From Terfezia claveryi (lineage: Eukaryota; Ascomycota; Pezizomycetes; Pezizales; Pezizaceae), in NCBI GenBank assembly GCA_015179025.1, contig WHUX01000120.1:99879-163878 (forward strand): a stretch of 64,000 bases of DNA. Reading direction: 5' to 3'. A program made the translations under genes and the position numbers. Under the pieces are notes generated by a model. It did not search any database. It worked only from the letters and a program-made list of their open reading frames with translations, and was not told where the DNA came from. Shown here piece by piece: positions 33,893-45,446 of this stretch (positions are counted from its first letter, which is position 1; each line of letters begins with the position of its first letter).

Positions 33893-34472
33893 TCTTCTCT
33901 CACAATTCTCTCACAAACCATCGAAGAATCACCTCGTAGCAGTTAAACGAGTCCTACGCTTCCTTAAGGGTACTCGGGATCTTACCTTGACCTACAAACT
34001 CGGACAACCTCTTTCACTCGAAGGATTTACTGATTCAGACTTTGCTGGATATTGTGACACTCGACGGTCGACCTCAGGATATATCTTCAAGCTCGCCTCT
34101 TGTACTATCTGCTGGAGATCACAAAAACAAAAATGCGTGACAACCTCCACTACTGAAGTAGAATACATTGCTGGTTCTACTGCTGCTAAACAACAAATTT
34201 GGCTTCAGAAAGAACTAAGTGAGCTCTCTATCACAGATATTCTCTCTGCCCTCTCTTGTGACAATAATGGCTCTATCAACCTGTCTCATAATCCTCGAAT
34301 CTCCGATAAGTCAAAGCATATTGACATTGCTTACTACTTCGTCCAGAACTCATTAACTCCTGCACTCTCACGCTTTTGCACATTCCTAGTGAATACAATC
34401 TAGTGGACATATGCACAAAGGCCTTTCCTGGCCCACGGTTCTCCTATCTCAAAGGATTAATTATGGGATAAC
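33893..34472 (+). pseudogene. Copia D RNase H and C-terminus
   Basis: This completes the copia polyprotein interrupted at 24316. The frame reads QFSHKPSKNHLVAVKRVLRF at once after element E, then GFTDSDFAGYCDTRRSTSGY (about 34021) and TTSTTEVEYIAGSTAAKQ (about 34140), the RNase H core with its acidic residues. After a frame change near 34370 the C-terminus HIPSEYNLVDICTKAFPG is readable, ending with TAA at 34470. A polypurine tract, AAGTGAGAAGGAG (34473-34485), precedes the 3' LTR. Confidence 0.92.
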
Positions 34473-34485
34473 AAGTGAGAAGGAG

Positions 34486-35123
34486 TGTTGAAAATAATCA
34501 TTTCCTTTCGATATAGTTAAGTATTCCCATATAATATATATTCACTCTTACGATTACTTCCACATTATGCTGATACCCAATATGGACACTTGCTACCCGA
34601 TTAAGGACTTCTGTATTATTTCTTTCATATGTGTTCACATGTCGTTCACATGTTCTTATTATCATTGCTTACTTTCCTAACTTAGTATCTATTATCGTTG
34701 CCTGATGCTGCTTTACTACTTAAGGTTATGGCTTACTTGTCTCAGTAGTCATGACTCAACGGTCACTACTTCTATGACTTTCTGTTATATTCGTTGACTT
34801 ATAATACTGTCTCAGTCGCACACCTCTATATATTTCTTCATTCACATGTGCACGATATACTATTCTTAGGTTATGTAACTTAGACTTCCTTACTAGATCT
34901 TTACCCTCAACTTGTACTATTATATACGAGTTTCCTACTCCTGTATCTAGTTCTATACACTTCTCGATTAGACTCAATAGACTATCTACTCTCGATATAG
35001 TTCTACCATTTGCTCACTCACACTTCTGTTCGCTCGCACTTTTTGCTTCATAGCACTACTGTCCACCGTTACTACCTCCATAATTACTACCACGATACCT
35101 CTGCTCATAGTAACCTTTCAATA
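34486..35123 (+). repeat. 3' LTR of copia D, 638 bp
   Basis: It has the same ends as the 5' LTR (TGTTGAAA and TTTCAATA) and one base less in length. It is followed by the ATCTT target duplication. Confidence 0.94.
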
Positions 35124-35694
35124 ATCTTTATCTGGTAATATCTTTGTTCATACACACTGGGTCTGGGTACGAGACTAGTACTCACTAACAGAGGGTCTGG
35201 GCACGAGACTAGTACTCACAAGCCTCGATCAGACCCTTTACGGACTAGCTCGCGGGTGTGGGAATGCGTTAGTCTGGTTTAAGTAGTCTGGTTGGCATAC
35301 TATATTTAGGCTCAGCACCCGACCCTTGAGCTTAGCAAACCAGCGAAGAGCACTAGGTTTAAGTAGTCTGGTTACATACATAAGTGTTTTCTACAAGAGG
35401 CTTGTGCCAACCAGACTACATAAGCGTGCCAACTAGACTAACAAAAGCCATGCTAAGATACTCCTATTGTAGTTATTGGATAGGGTGGGTTTGGGGGCTG
35501 AGCAACCAGCTAAGGGCTAATTGCAGTAGTGCGTTCCGGGGCCTTTGCAGGAGTGGACTAGTTCACAGCTAGACACAAGACAACTTAACTTGAGATTGAA
35601 TCCATACCATTGGGTACTTTAGTCTCATGCCCAGACTCTCCTAAGGTTATGCCACGACAGCTCCATTAGAGGAAATTCTCATCCAACATGGACA
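35124..35694. repeat. Element I segment between copia D and solo LTR C3
   Basis: No gene is supported. The word TAGTCTGGTT recurs in both orientations; a 15-bp inverted pair (GTAGTCTGGTTGGCA near 35284 and its complement near 35407) stands out, and the same 15-mer occurs again at about 58882. A duplicated GGGTCTGG-ACGAGACTAGTACTCAC segment (about 27 bp) lies at 35159 and 35203. Confidence 0.6.
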
Positions 35695-36414
35695 TGTAAT
35701 GGAGAACGTTGTTTCATTGCTTATATAATTGATTATATACTTTTGTATTTCCTATATTACTACTATGTTGTGTAACTAAGCTCTCGGTTGAAGGACTAGC
35801 CTCCTACCACCTCCTATTGCTTTATAAGCATCCATAGCACGTGGAATTTGCCATGGGAACTTCCATGGAACTTACCATATGAGCACACCCTCATTATGGC
35901 CACGTGACCTCTGTTTAAAGGCGTGTGAGTCACTACTATGGCCACATGACCATCGTTTATGGCGTGTGACTCATGACTATGGCCACATGACCATCGTTTA
36001 AGGCGTGTGACTCATTACTATGGCCACATGACCCCTTTTGTACAGCGCACTACCTTCTGGTGTGCCACCCTTTATTGAATTTATTTCCTTAGTCATCAGA
36101 TCTCAGAGGAGTATAAATAGGCCGCTGGATTCCCTCTGGAATCCACAGAGAGACAAGAAGCAACCAAGCAAGCACACAGAGCAAGCAAGCCTATATTCCG
36201 ATCAGATCAAGATCATATAGCTTAGATAGCACAAATCATATAAGATAGATTACACCAGTTAATTACTGTTCCCTTCAGGAACGTCCCACATAGTAATCTC
36301 CCTACACTTCTGAGGTCTTACTTCAGCAGAACCGAAATACACAAACGTCCGTGCTTACGGATATAGATTGTATAAACAGTACCGAATGAATACTGTCTAG
36401 TACAATTCATTACA
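35695..36414 (+). mobile_element. Solo LTR C3, 720 bp; target duplication GGACA
   Basis: It begins TGTAATGGAG and ends CATTACA, flanked by GGACA at 35690-35694 and 36415-36419. It is the cleanest copy of family C. Features: three 40-bp repeats (about 35920-36035), each with a TGAGTCA or TGACTCA word, and a TATA box TATAAATA at 36112-36119, about 80 bp beyond the repeats. No coding region is attached. Confidence 0.96.
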
Positions 36415-36937
36415 GGACACGATGAATCCCCATAGGCTAAAATCATTAGGTATATGTACTTACGGAACAGTAAGTGCCCTACAACAGTCGTGTGACCAGG
36501 CAACTGACATCCAGAATGCATTGCAGGTTTTGTGACTTTGAATTTCAAAAAGTTGCACAGTATGGGAGATATTTGCGAGCGCAACATTCAGAGTCGGCCT
36601 CAGCGGCACAGAGGCACAATCCAGTTGAGGACTAGCAAGAGCAGCGACATCTCTATACAAATTCCTCAGTATCCAAGACCTCAGGATCCGAGACCTCAGT
36701 ATCCGTGAGAAGGCCAGCCTGGTTGAAACAAACATGCTCTATTTCCCCGACGTCCACAGAGGTTCGGACTATAGCCGCTAAGCGACTTTGGCAAACTGGA
36801 GCATTGTTGAGTACATACTTGAATGAGTCTTTAGGGGATTTGGAAGTTTGGACTTCTAATGTGGAAGTCGGAGACGGTATGAGGCCATGAATTATGTCCG
36901 AAACAACAGGGTTCTAACTTTTGAAATCTGTTCCTAG
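36415..36937. other. Element I sequence upstream of its transposase
   Basis: Lies between C3 and the first recognisable transposase block. It should contain the N-terminal zinc-finger exon by analogy with E, but I could not find a CXXC-type motif, so I leave it unassigned. Confidence 0.4.
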
Positions 36938-39749
36938 ATGTCCATTATAGTATTCAAGGAATCCGGGAGAAGTTTATGCTCGTTACACAATATCTACCTA
37001 GAGTATGAAGTTGGAAAGATTATTGTAACAATACCTTTGAACAATCTGCAGTGGCTTCAATTCAATCCAATAGCGCCTTTCCAGAATACGTACGAATACA
37101 AGCTTGTGAGATTTTTCTATGAGAGCAAAACCTCATTAACAAATATTGATCATTTTTTCAAGCAAAATCTGCTACCACCAGGGCTTTCAGAGGATGATGG
37201 AGTCCATTTTCACTTAGGATATACATGGAGAAATAAAATGCGTGAGAGGATTGATCAACCTAGCTGGCAGACAGGAACAGTCGACTTTCACCTCCAAAAG
37301 GGCTCTGCATTCTATTATAAAGACCTTGAGGATACTGTGCAATATCTACTTCAGCAACGTGCCTATGGCAAACACCTGGTTTTCGCGCCGATTCACGAAT
37401 TCGATGAAAAAGGTAACTAGGTATATACCGAAATGAATACCAGTGATTAGTGGTGGAGGACACAAGTATAGAACTATCTAGAAATACCAGTACAGATGCT
37501 GACAAGACGCTAGAAGACGCTCCCATTGAGATATCACTGGTGCCAGTACTTTTAACGTCCGATCAAACTTGCCTCATGAATTTCTCTGGGACAAGAAATT
37601 ATGGCTTGTTTCGGACTATTAGAACATTCACTCAGAAATTTAGAATCAGCCAACAAGAAAGCATGATCCTAATGGGCCTTTTCCCAGTCGCCTCAAGTGG
37701 AACAATAAGATTCCAGGTTTCTCGACAAAGAGTAGGAATGTGATGCACTAAGGTTACAACACCAGATTGTTTCACATATCTTGGCCCCCTTACAAAAGTA
37801 TTCCAAGTAAGTATATTATCCTAGATAAGCCTTAAGGTCTGTATTAACAACTTTCATAGGAAGGTGGATTGGATATTCTTTGTAGAGACGGTAAGGTTAG
37901 GAAGTGCATATCAGTTCTCTTGCTTAGCTTGCTGACCATATAAAAATGTCAACATCTATGGGATTAAAACCAATCATTACCCTGTGTGTATCGTAATCCA
38001 CAAGAACTTGGAATTCTTTAAAAGAAATCATAACCCATATACAATCATGTAGCCTATGAGAATCTCTATCGGGTAGGGGATCTAAAAAGACATATAGCTA
38101 ATGATCATAGATATAGTTAGGGCATAGTTAACATGTGGCTAGGTTAGATGATACTGGAATAAAGCCTTTGAGAATGCACTATAGGTTCAGCTCCAAGTCC
38201 TTAGTATTCAACCACCAGATATGGTCTATAACGATATTCTTACAATATTCTTCTTAGAATACTGAAGTATTTAATGGGCTGGATAGAGCAGTTTTCAAGA
38301 AATAAGCGCTTAGAGGTGTTCGACAGGATGTGGGAACAGATCCTACTATATTTGGGTATCGACCACCATAGAAGAGATATCAGTAGATTACAATGTAGAG
38401 TGGTATAGAAATACGAGGAATTAATTATATGATATTGGCTTGCTTCATAGCAGTGCTACATGATCCAATAACAGACACCTGAAGTCTCTCAGCATGTGCC
38501 AAAGCAGATAGTAAGTGAGCCATCTATTATATATGATATATCACTAATTTCTGCCTTTTAGTACAGTACCAGAGTCACACACTCAAATGATAGAGTATAT
38601 AGATCTATACCTTTAGAATTTCCACGATAACCTATCTGTCTTCACTGAGTTTCGGGCGATAAAAAAGGATTATGAGAATGCAAAGGAGGCTTCAAGGGAG
38701 CTTGCAGCTGATCAGCTTTCAGTACATCAAGTAAAACTAGATGAATATTTCGAGCTCAGTGTCACAAAAAGAACGAAAATAGCGATGGAAGAAAGGCAGA
38801 AGAGACAACAGGGTATTTAGGATATCTTGTATAAGCAATTTAAATTTTCCAAAGTTGTATCTGCTATCCCACTATATATACAAATCAAAGATTTCGGGAC
38901 TCTCCCCAGTACTCTACCGAGGTTATGAAGCTCTTCATAAGCCTCTGAAAGATACTTATTGAAGATCTAACCATGTAAATCAGCCGAGAAATACTAGATA
39001 CCATCACGGTTAACATTATTGCGAATGAGGAATTGAACATGGAGGAATAGAGCCAAGGGTATAGGTTAGCAGGGCAATTCTTGATGTTATTCGAGACAAT
39101 GTGGAGGACCTTGAGGAAACGACAATACGGGCAGGGAAACACAGGGTCCAATCTTATGGGGTAAACAGGCTTCAGATGGTCCCAAAGGTACTCCTATGCA
39201 GACACTTGCAGCAAGGTGGGTATTGGCAACTTCCGGAGCGTTTTTCCAATACCTAAGGCTGAATATACCAGAACGGTGAATCTGGAAGGGTTGACATTTC
39301 CGAGCACTATTATGGAACTCTCAGTCAAGGTACAGAATTCAGGGTGAGGGTAAGCAGACATAAATATCGGTGGACTGCACAAAAAGCATTTCGAAGCAAG
39401 GTAGCCAGGGCTGATTGGTGTAGGTGCGATGAAAGGGCAGTCAGAATATTCAAGGGGTGACCTGGATGGAAAAATTGTTGGGAAACTGGAAGGGCTCTTC
39501 AGATGCGGGATAATATTAACAGAGTCATGAAGTGGCTCTTGTATCAATACTTAGAGTACGAGGGTCAAGCAGGCCAGGTAGGGATGAAGGAATGGTTCAG
39601 ATGGAAGGGGGAGGATGGAAAGGAATGAATATATTGCGCATTATGGACATCAAAGGAATGGCAATGTGATTGGGTTAAAGGAAGGAAATACGTGGCTAGT
39701 AAACAATCGGATTGATTTCCATACGTGGAATGAGCTATATAGTGAATGA
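36938..39749 (+). pseudogene. Element I transposase, Plavaka type, heavily decayed
   Basis: Collinear with the E transposase. FFYESKTSLTNIDHFFKQNL (about 37112), PSWQTGTVDFHLQKGSAFYY (about 37258) and LLTSDQTCLMNFSG (about 37550) align with FFNSTKTSQSKIDQFFKDNL, PSWHSGIVNYHYSRG and LLASDETHLTNFSG in E. The last block, TWLVNNRIDFHTWNELYSE with TGA at 39747-39749, matches the C-terminus of E. The stretch 37800-39650 is so full of stops and frame changes that only scattered segments can be matched. Confidence 0.72.
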
Positions 39750-39949
39750 GATGGTGCTTGTAAGTAGATTAACAAGCTTTTGATACCTTGAGTTAAATGG
39801 CAAGCTAGAAGTGAGAAGTGTAGAGTCCATTGGGGCTTTTCTGGTGTGGAAGTCATGCAGTATTGTATACAGATGGTACGAGGGGAGGTGGTGCCTGGAA
39901 CCAAGCAAGAAGGTGGGAAATACGGGGGTGTGTGGAAAAGCCAGAACAA

Positions 39950-40470
39950 AGGTGATCGTACAAAGTCGAAGAGGTATGCACAGGGTCCCTCGAAGGTAAG
40001 AGGTCGGAGTACGTCCAGGGTCTCTGGGAGGCGAGGTACCTACAGGCTGCGGTGGGAGCCAAGACGTCGGTAAGTTTCATACAGGGTGCCATGAGAGGCA
40101 AGAGGTCGGAAGTACTATTCAGGGTGCCCTGGGAGGCAACAAAAGGAGGATGTACAGGGTGCTCTGGAGCACCAGTTCGAAGAGGTACCTGCAGGGTGCC
40201 ATGAAAGGCAAGAGGTCGGAAGTACCATTCAGGGTGCCCTAGGCAACAAAAGGAGGACGTACAGGGTGCCCTGGGAGGCACTAGTTCGAAGAGGTACCTG
40301 CAGGGTGCCGTGGGAGGCAAGAGGTCGGAAGGTACGTACAGGATGCCCTGGGAGGCAACAAGAGGAGGACGTGCAGGGTGCCCTGGGAGGCACCAGGTCG
40401 AAGAGGTATATAGAGGGTGTCTGGGAGGCACGAGGTCAGAAGGGTACCTATAGGGCGCCCTGGCAGGCAA
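39950..40470. repeat. Higher-order minisatellite near right end of element I
   Basis: About 12-14 units of 33-40 bp begin CAGGGTGCCCTGGGAGGCA. They cycle through three tail types (ending GTCGAAGAGGTACCTG, GTCGGAAGTACCATT and AAGGAGGACGTA), so the true period is about 110 bp. The minus-strand frame through it is repeat-derived. Confidence 0.85.
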
Positions 40471-40531
40471 TACAGGCAATGAAATAAGGAAGGGCGTCAG
40501 GACGTCTCTGCAAGGTGTCAGGACGCCATAT
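40471..40531. repeat. Probable right terminus of element I
   Basis: GGGCGTCAGGACGTCTCTGC then GGTGTCAGGACGCC resembles the GTCAGGATGCAC/GCGTCCTGATG words of the right end of E. The exact last base is not determined. Confidence 0.5.
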
Positions 40532-41666
40532 TTTTCTTCTTGATATAGCTAAAATACAATTGTGGTGTATATTCAAAATAAGCATTAGTAATATTAGACT
40601 CTATCTTAAGTTAAAGTTGAAGTATTTTTCAAACTTTATACAAGTTTATATTAGATATTATAGCTGGTGCAATCATAGTTATATAATCTATAACTACTAA
40701 TTCCTAGTACTCAAATTATCCTTCTACTTTTACTCTTTATGCTAGAGATTCTAAAGTCATTAGCAGAAAATCTAGATAAACTTATTACCTTAATTGATAA
40801 TAAAATTCCCTTAATGAAAAAAATTTTTGGTAGAAGCAGCAAGTATACTTTGCTTTTAATAATAAGCAATACTACTTACCATAATGGTTGAGGCTAGAGT
40901 AAATTTTACAAGCACTGTACTACTATTAAAAGAGCTACTTATCAGCTTTTGTCAGATACTGAGTTTATAATAGCTATAGGAGTAATACTATTCTCTTGTT
41001 AGAATTATGACACTTTCTAACTCTAGTTTCATATAAGTCATTCTCTACCTCTAGCTATATCTACCTACTAGACCTCACTAATATTATGCTTGTATAATGC
41101 CTGAATATTTATTACTTTCTATTAAACCACTATATTCCTCATTATACTCTATGAACCTTACATTCTAACAGGACATACTCTATATACTACTAGTAAACCC
41201 TTAATACTCATACTAGGTAAAGCCCCTATATATCTGTATCTATATAAGATCTAATAAAAGATATGTATATATCTTTATTAGGTAGTAAAAGTAGTTTTAG
41301 TGAGATAGCAGCAATGGTGGTGGTAGTAAGTATAGGTACATAATAGATTTCTAGTAATATACCTACTAAAGCAGATAAAAATATGTGAAGTAGGTAATAG
41401 AACTAATAGAATAATAATATAAGTAAGAATAAAGTAAATTGAAGACTTACTTAATTATTGAGATAAATATAGGTCCAGAGTATTATCTAATATATGAAAG
41501 TTCAAGATAAGATAATGTATAGGATTATTATTTACCTAATACAAGTAACAATTTGATTAATACAAATATATATAATTATATACCTTAATATACTATGGTA
41601 ATTTAAACTAAAGAACTAGTTCTTATATTTGAATAGTAGGCTAAGGTCTATATGAACTAAGATTTA
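40532..41666. other. AT-rich stretch without recognisable features
   Basis: Over 1.1 kb of very AT-rich sequence without long frames. It could be decayed transposon DNA; nothing specific can be supported. Confidence 0.5.
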
Positions 41667-43925
41667 TAGTTAAACCTTACTAAACTAGACTACATAAATC
41701 CCCAAAATCCTATCTAGTTTAAACTAGTATCTAGTATAACCAAATTTGTAAGCAGTATAGTAAAATTCCCCAACATAAGTAGATCAAAGTAAAGACGTAT
41801 ATTGGAAGATATACCTAGATATAATTCTATTATCTCTATAATAATAAGTTAGATCTATAATATTCTAACAGTATAAGGAAATCACTAATAATCTTATAGG
41901 ATAAGCAATAAGTAGGTATTCTCTCTGAGAGAGAAATATAAAATCTGTTTGGAGCGGGAGAAATAAGTATAGAAAGAGAGGAAGATACAATTGTATGAAC
42001 TTGAATTTGGGCTTCTATTCCAGATCAAAGTAGTAAAAGAATTATAAAGTTTATATTGAGTAATATATTAGCTATGTCAGATGAACTTTTGAAGAATCCT
42101 CCAGTAGATAGAGTATATAAAAAGAAAAAGAGAGCACTAGTCTATCTATTATTTGAGGTATTATTGGTAGAGTAAATTGTACATACTTATGTAGTTCAAG
42201 TTTCAATTAATAATACTATTATATAAACTGAAGCATATAAATTAGTTAAAGAACTTTCTAGCTAAGAAGAGTGTGAAGAGAATTATATAGATTTTTAATG
42301 TTTTAGAAGATAGTTGTCTATATTTAAGATTTGCAATAGGATCTGTGGACAGAAATTAAAAGGTAAAGGTAGAGGTATACTGGAATTTGATATTGAAGTA
42401 GCTCAAATTAAGTTAAGAGAAGATTTACCTAGTTATGCTTTATAAGATATTTGGAATTGTAATACGACTAATTTATAGTAAGTTTATAGATTCTCAAATT
42501 ATTAAGTATCTTAAAGTTAACTAGCTATAGATATAATTTAAAGCTATATACAATAGTTGTAAAGTATATATTAGAGAGAACTTTATAAGGAGAAAAGCCC
42601 CATCAATAATGAATAACTATCTTTCTATACTATAATACTAATGGCAATAAGAAATTATGAGCTACTATTATTAATAAAGTAGTATATCTTATTATTTTTA
42701 AAGCAGCAAAGATTAATGTATATAATCTACTAGTATATTATTAATATAATAAGAAAGTATAGATCTTTTTAGGCTTATGATATAAGTTTTTAAGCTTATT
42801 AAATAAGCAGATAAGAATTCAAAACCATCACATTATTCTTCTTACCAATAATACTCTAACTCATTCTTTACTTCTTAGTCTACTACTTAATTATATAAGT
42901 CTAACTCCTTTTATCTAAATATATATTATACTTTATTATCTACCTTCTAATATGACTTCTTTTCTTTACCTACTTGATAGAGGTATTATTGCTTCTTTTA
43001 AAGCTACTTATCAATATCTCTTTACTTAAAACTATATTATTACTTCAATATATATAATAATTTGGCTCTAAAGCTTGATGCATTATAAGCTATCTATCGA
43101 ATAGTAAAAGAATAGGACTCAATACTTCTAGCTACAATATTTTACTGTTGGCAGAAAGTGGAGATTGTTTCTTCTATAAACCATGAACTTGTTGGAAAAT
43201 ACAAGAAATATATGTAAGATATTCAAGTAGTAATAATAATCTCTATTGCTAGCATATTAACATTGGATTTTGTAATAGATAAACTATAGGATTAAGTATC
43301 AGTACTTGATCAGAGTATGAATAAAGCTACAAATATAGGGTTGGAATTTGATAAAGACCTTGTAGTCTATAATAAGGATTCTGCAGTTGTTTTACTCTCT
43401 GCTATTATTGAAGGAAATCTTAAAAAAGCTCACTTCATTGCCAGGTGATAATACTACTAATTTACCTTCTATTGATACTACTATACTGGCTCTATCTGCT
43501 TCATCTATCCCTACACTTGTTGAAGGTCTTAGCCAGTTAGATAACCTCAACCACTTTTTCCAAAGTATGTCTATTTCTGTGCTTGCTTTTCCTCATACTC
43601 TAACTCAACTCTCTATTTAAGACTTGGTTGATACTATTGGTCAGGCATAAGAAGGACTTAAATATTATTAGCAGAAGCATAAGGTTTCAGCATCTTTTAA
43701 GGACTTCTGGCTTCCAAATTCCTCGTCCTCAGATACCCCATCCAGTTCTGCTAATTAATTTCCTATGTATATATCTTTTTTATTTTGAGATTGCTTGTCC
43801 AGTCCGGTTTACTATTTGTCCGGTATAGCTAATAATTTTTTCGCTGTATTTCCAAAATCGCCAAAGTGCGTCCGTAATAGTAAGTTTTCCAGTTAAAGGC
43901 ATTCCGGTTTAGTAAGGTTTGACTG
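41667..43925 (+). mobile_element. Pogo-like (Tc1/mariner) element K, 2.26 kb, strongly mutated
   Basis: The right end, as reverse complement, reads CAGTCAAACCTTACTAAACC; the left end reads TAGTTAAACCTTACTAAACT, the same sequence with C-to-T changes. Both ends are flanked by TA (41665-41666 and 43926-43927), the target duplication of this superfamily. The length fits fungal pogo/Fot elements. The inside is extremely AT-rich, as expected after repeat-induced mutation. Confidence 0.85.
42080..43620 (+). pseudogene. Pogo-like transposase (CENP-B HTH plus DDE_1), dead
   Basis: Recognisable pieces in order: a CENP-B-type helix-turn-helix (INNTII then TEAYKLVKELSS, about 42208-42262), a spacer (KLKGKGRGILEFDIEVAQIK, about 42355-42415), the DDE entry block DIWNCNTTNL (about 42449; the family usually has WN-DE there), and the late core YLPSNMTSFLYLLDRGIIAS then FKATYQ (about 42940-43010), the family's PPNTTS-LQPLDQGII region. 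Dozens of stops interrupt it. It would have cut and rejoined DNA at the TIRs. Confidence 0.78.
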
Positions 43926-44346
43926 TATCACTACTAGCGCTGCTGATAGTTCCGACATTTTCCATGTTGATCCTAGTCACCTAGAGTATATCTGAACTCC
44001 GACTAGCCTATAATATGTGCATACACAATAAACCTATTTCAGGGGGTTCTTTTATTCGAATTACCGTGGTAGTGATGACAATATTAGTGCGATAATAATG
44101 ACGTGAATAGAATGATGACGTTGGCATTGGTAAATGACTTCGCCGGTTATTGACCGGTGGATAATTTAGGGTAATCCTGATAGCTTCGCCGATGGATAAT
44201 TCTAGTGGGTGCATTTCAACAGGACCCCCGCATGAGTACTAGGGTCCTATCGAGCCCCCCCCCCCCTCCAAGTCCTCTTGATCCTACGCATACGCGGGCG
44301 CCGGTTCCCAATATCGATTCATAATACTTACCTTGATCTTGCTAAT
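43926..44346. other. Short unassigned stretch between K and G
   Basis: No gene. It contains a 14-C run (about 44256-44269) next to repeated GGGTCCTATCG-like words. Confidence 0.5.
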
Positions 44347-44549
44347 AGAGGGATTTCGCAACTTACTTTCTAGTTAACTTTCTTGTTAAGTTACTATGGC
44401 AACCCGACAACTTCCAATATTACTATAGCAACGACTTGTTAGTAAATAAAAATAGCCACACCTTGAAGTATAATTATACCAAAAGTCTACCCCTCTTATA
44501 TTGCTTCTCAACCAACGTATAGGTATCGAATCAACTCAGCACTTTAGAG

Positions 44550-45446
44550 ATGGCTTCTCAAGACCAAAATACTCCTTATACTACAGAGTGTGTATTATCT
44601 TTCCAAGTTGAACATGCTCTAGTAAGCACTTAACTAACACCTATTTTAAGGCTATCTTTAAGCCGTAGAACTCCTATTTCAAGCACTAATAACAGTACCA
44701 GAGTCTAGCTTACAGAAGATGAAAAGGTTAAACTTGTCTGACTTTGTATTCAACATCAAGCAGACTATCGATATGGCAATAAAAAGGCCTTTTGGGGATA
44801 GATACATGATTTGCTATAAGCAGAGATTGGCAAAGCAGTTCGAGATCCTCAACAAACAGTGAACTCATTGGTTGGTTAGTTTGAGGACCAAATTAAGAAG
44901 GAGGAAAAAGAGTCTGGTATATTATTATTTCTTAAAGATATTATATAAGAATATAGCTAACATATGGTCAGGTACGGTACAATAAGATATAGAACTCAAG
45001 CAATCTTTATTTGAGTGGGTTACACACTTAAAGGAGCAACAAGAACAAGCCAGACAAACTCAAATAGGAAAAGCTGAGGTAGAGAAAGAAAAAAAGTAAG
45101 CAAAGAAAGCTCATGCAAATCTTTTGCATACATGGTCTGAAAAAAGAATATCTAGCTCTGATACAGATAGTGATACTGAAGTCGAAGAAATCTTACCTCC
45201 AAAGAGGCAGAGAGTATGGAATCGGAATTCCAATGTGGAAGTTTTAGAGGTAGTACGTCAGATTGGAAATAATATAACAGTTGCAGTTAAGATGCTTGCT
45301 TAGGCAATTTCAGTAAAAGCTGAAAAAAATGATTCGGACTTGAAGGCTAAAGTAGCAAAGTTGGAAGAATCTATTCAAGATATCAATCAGCGTAGAGAGG
45401 AACATATAGAATAAACCAACAAGCTTTTAAGAGTACTATTGGAATG
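44550..45446 (+). pseudogene. Harbinger G Myb/SANT-like DNA-binding protein, broken
   Basis: The frame begins MASQDQNTPYTTECVLSFQV at 44550. The block LTEDEKVKLV then LCIQHQADYRYGNKKAFWG (about 44707-44800) is the Myb/SANT-like segment found in the partner protein of fungal Harbinger elements, which binds element ends and helps the transposase. The C-terminal half is highly charged and probably coiled (SSSDTDSDTEVEEILPPKR, about 45150). Stops such as those near 44628, 44698 and 44740 all fit CAA/CGA-to-TAA/TGA; a frame change lies near 44990. Its end overlaps the end of the transposase. Confidence 0.75.

Larger units (their letters stand above)
18990..35123 (+). mobile_element. Ty1/copia element D, full length, holding C2 and E; target duplication ATCTT
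   Basis: The LTRs at 18990-19628 and 34486-35123 are flanked by identical 5-bp ATCTT (18985-18989 and 35124-35128). Taking out solo LTR C2 (with one duplication) and element E leaves about 5.8 kb, a normal length for copia elements. Gene order is gag, protease, integrase, RT, RNase H, as in Ty1/copia. It lies between ORF2 and the transposase of element I. The coding region has several stops and frame changes. Confidence 0.95.
6560..40531 (+). mobile_element. Element I: old ~10 kb Plavaka-type multigene DNA transposon, split by three insertions
   Basis: Removing the nested insertions (8460-15005, 18990-35123, 35695-36414 and their target duplications) leaves roughly 10.5 kb in four pieces. 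These pieces encode ORF1 (minus), ORF2 (minus) and a Plavaka-type transposase (plus), the same order and orientation as in element E (24317-33892). The ORF1 frame stays open when its two pieces are joined across the C1 insertion, which supports the reconstruction. Subterminal tandem arrays lie at both ends (6585-6930 and 39950-40470). The right end is near 40531, by resemblance of its GTCAGGACG-rich sequence to the ends of E; the left end is uncertain by some tens of bases. Confidence 0.75.

Noticed and set aside
39853..40479. 208-codon minus-strand frame with Pro/Leu-rich repeats
   Set aside because: It follows only from the minisatellite being stop-free; no start context, and nothing outside the array.
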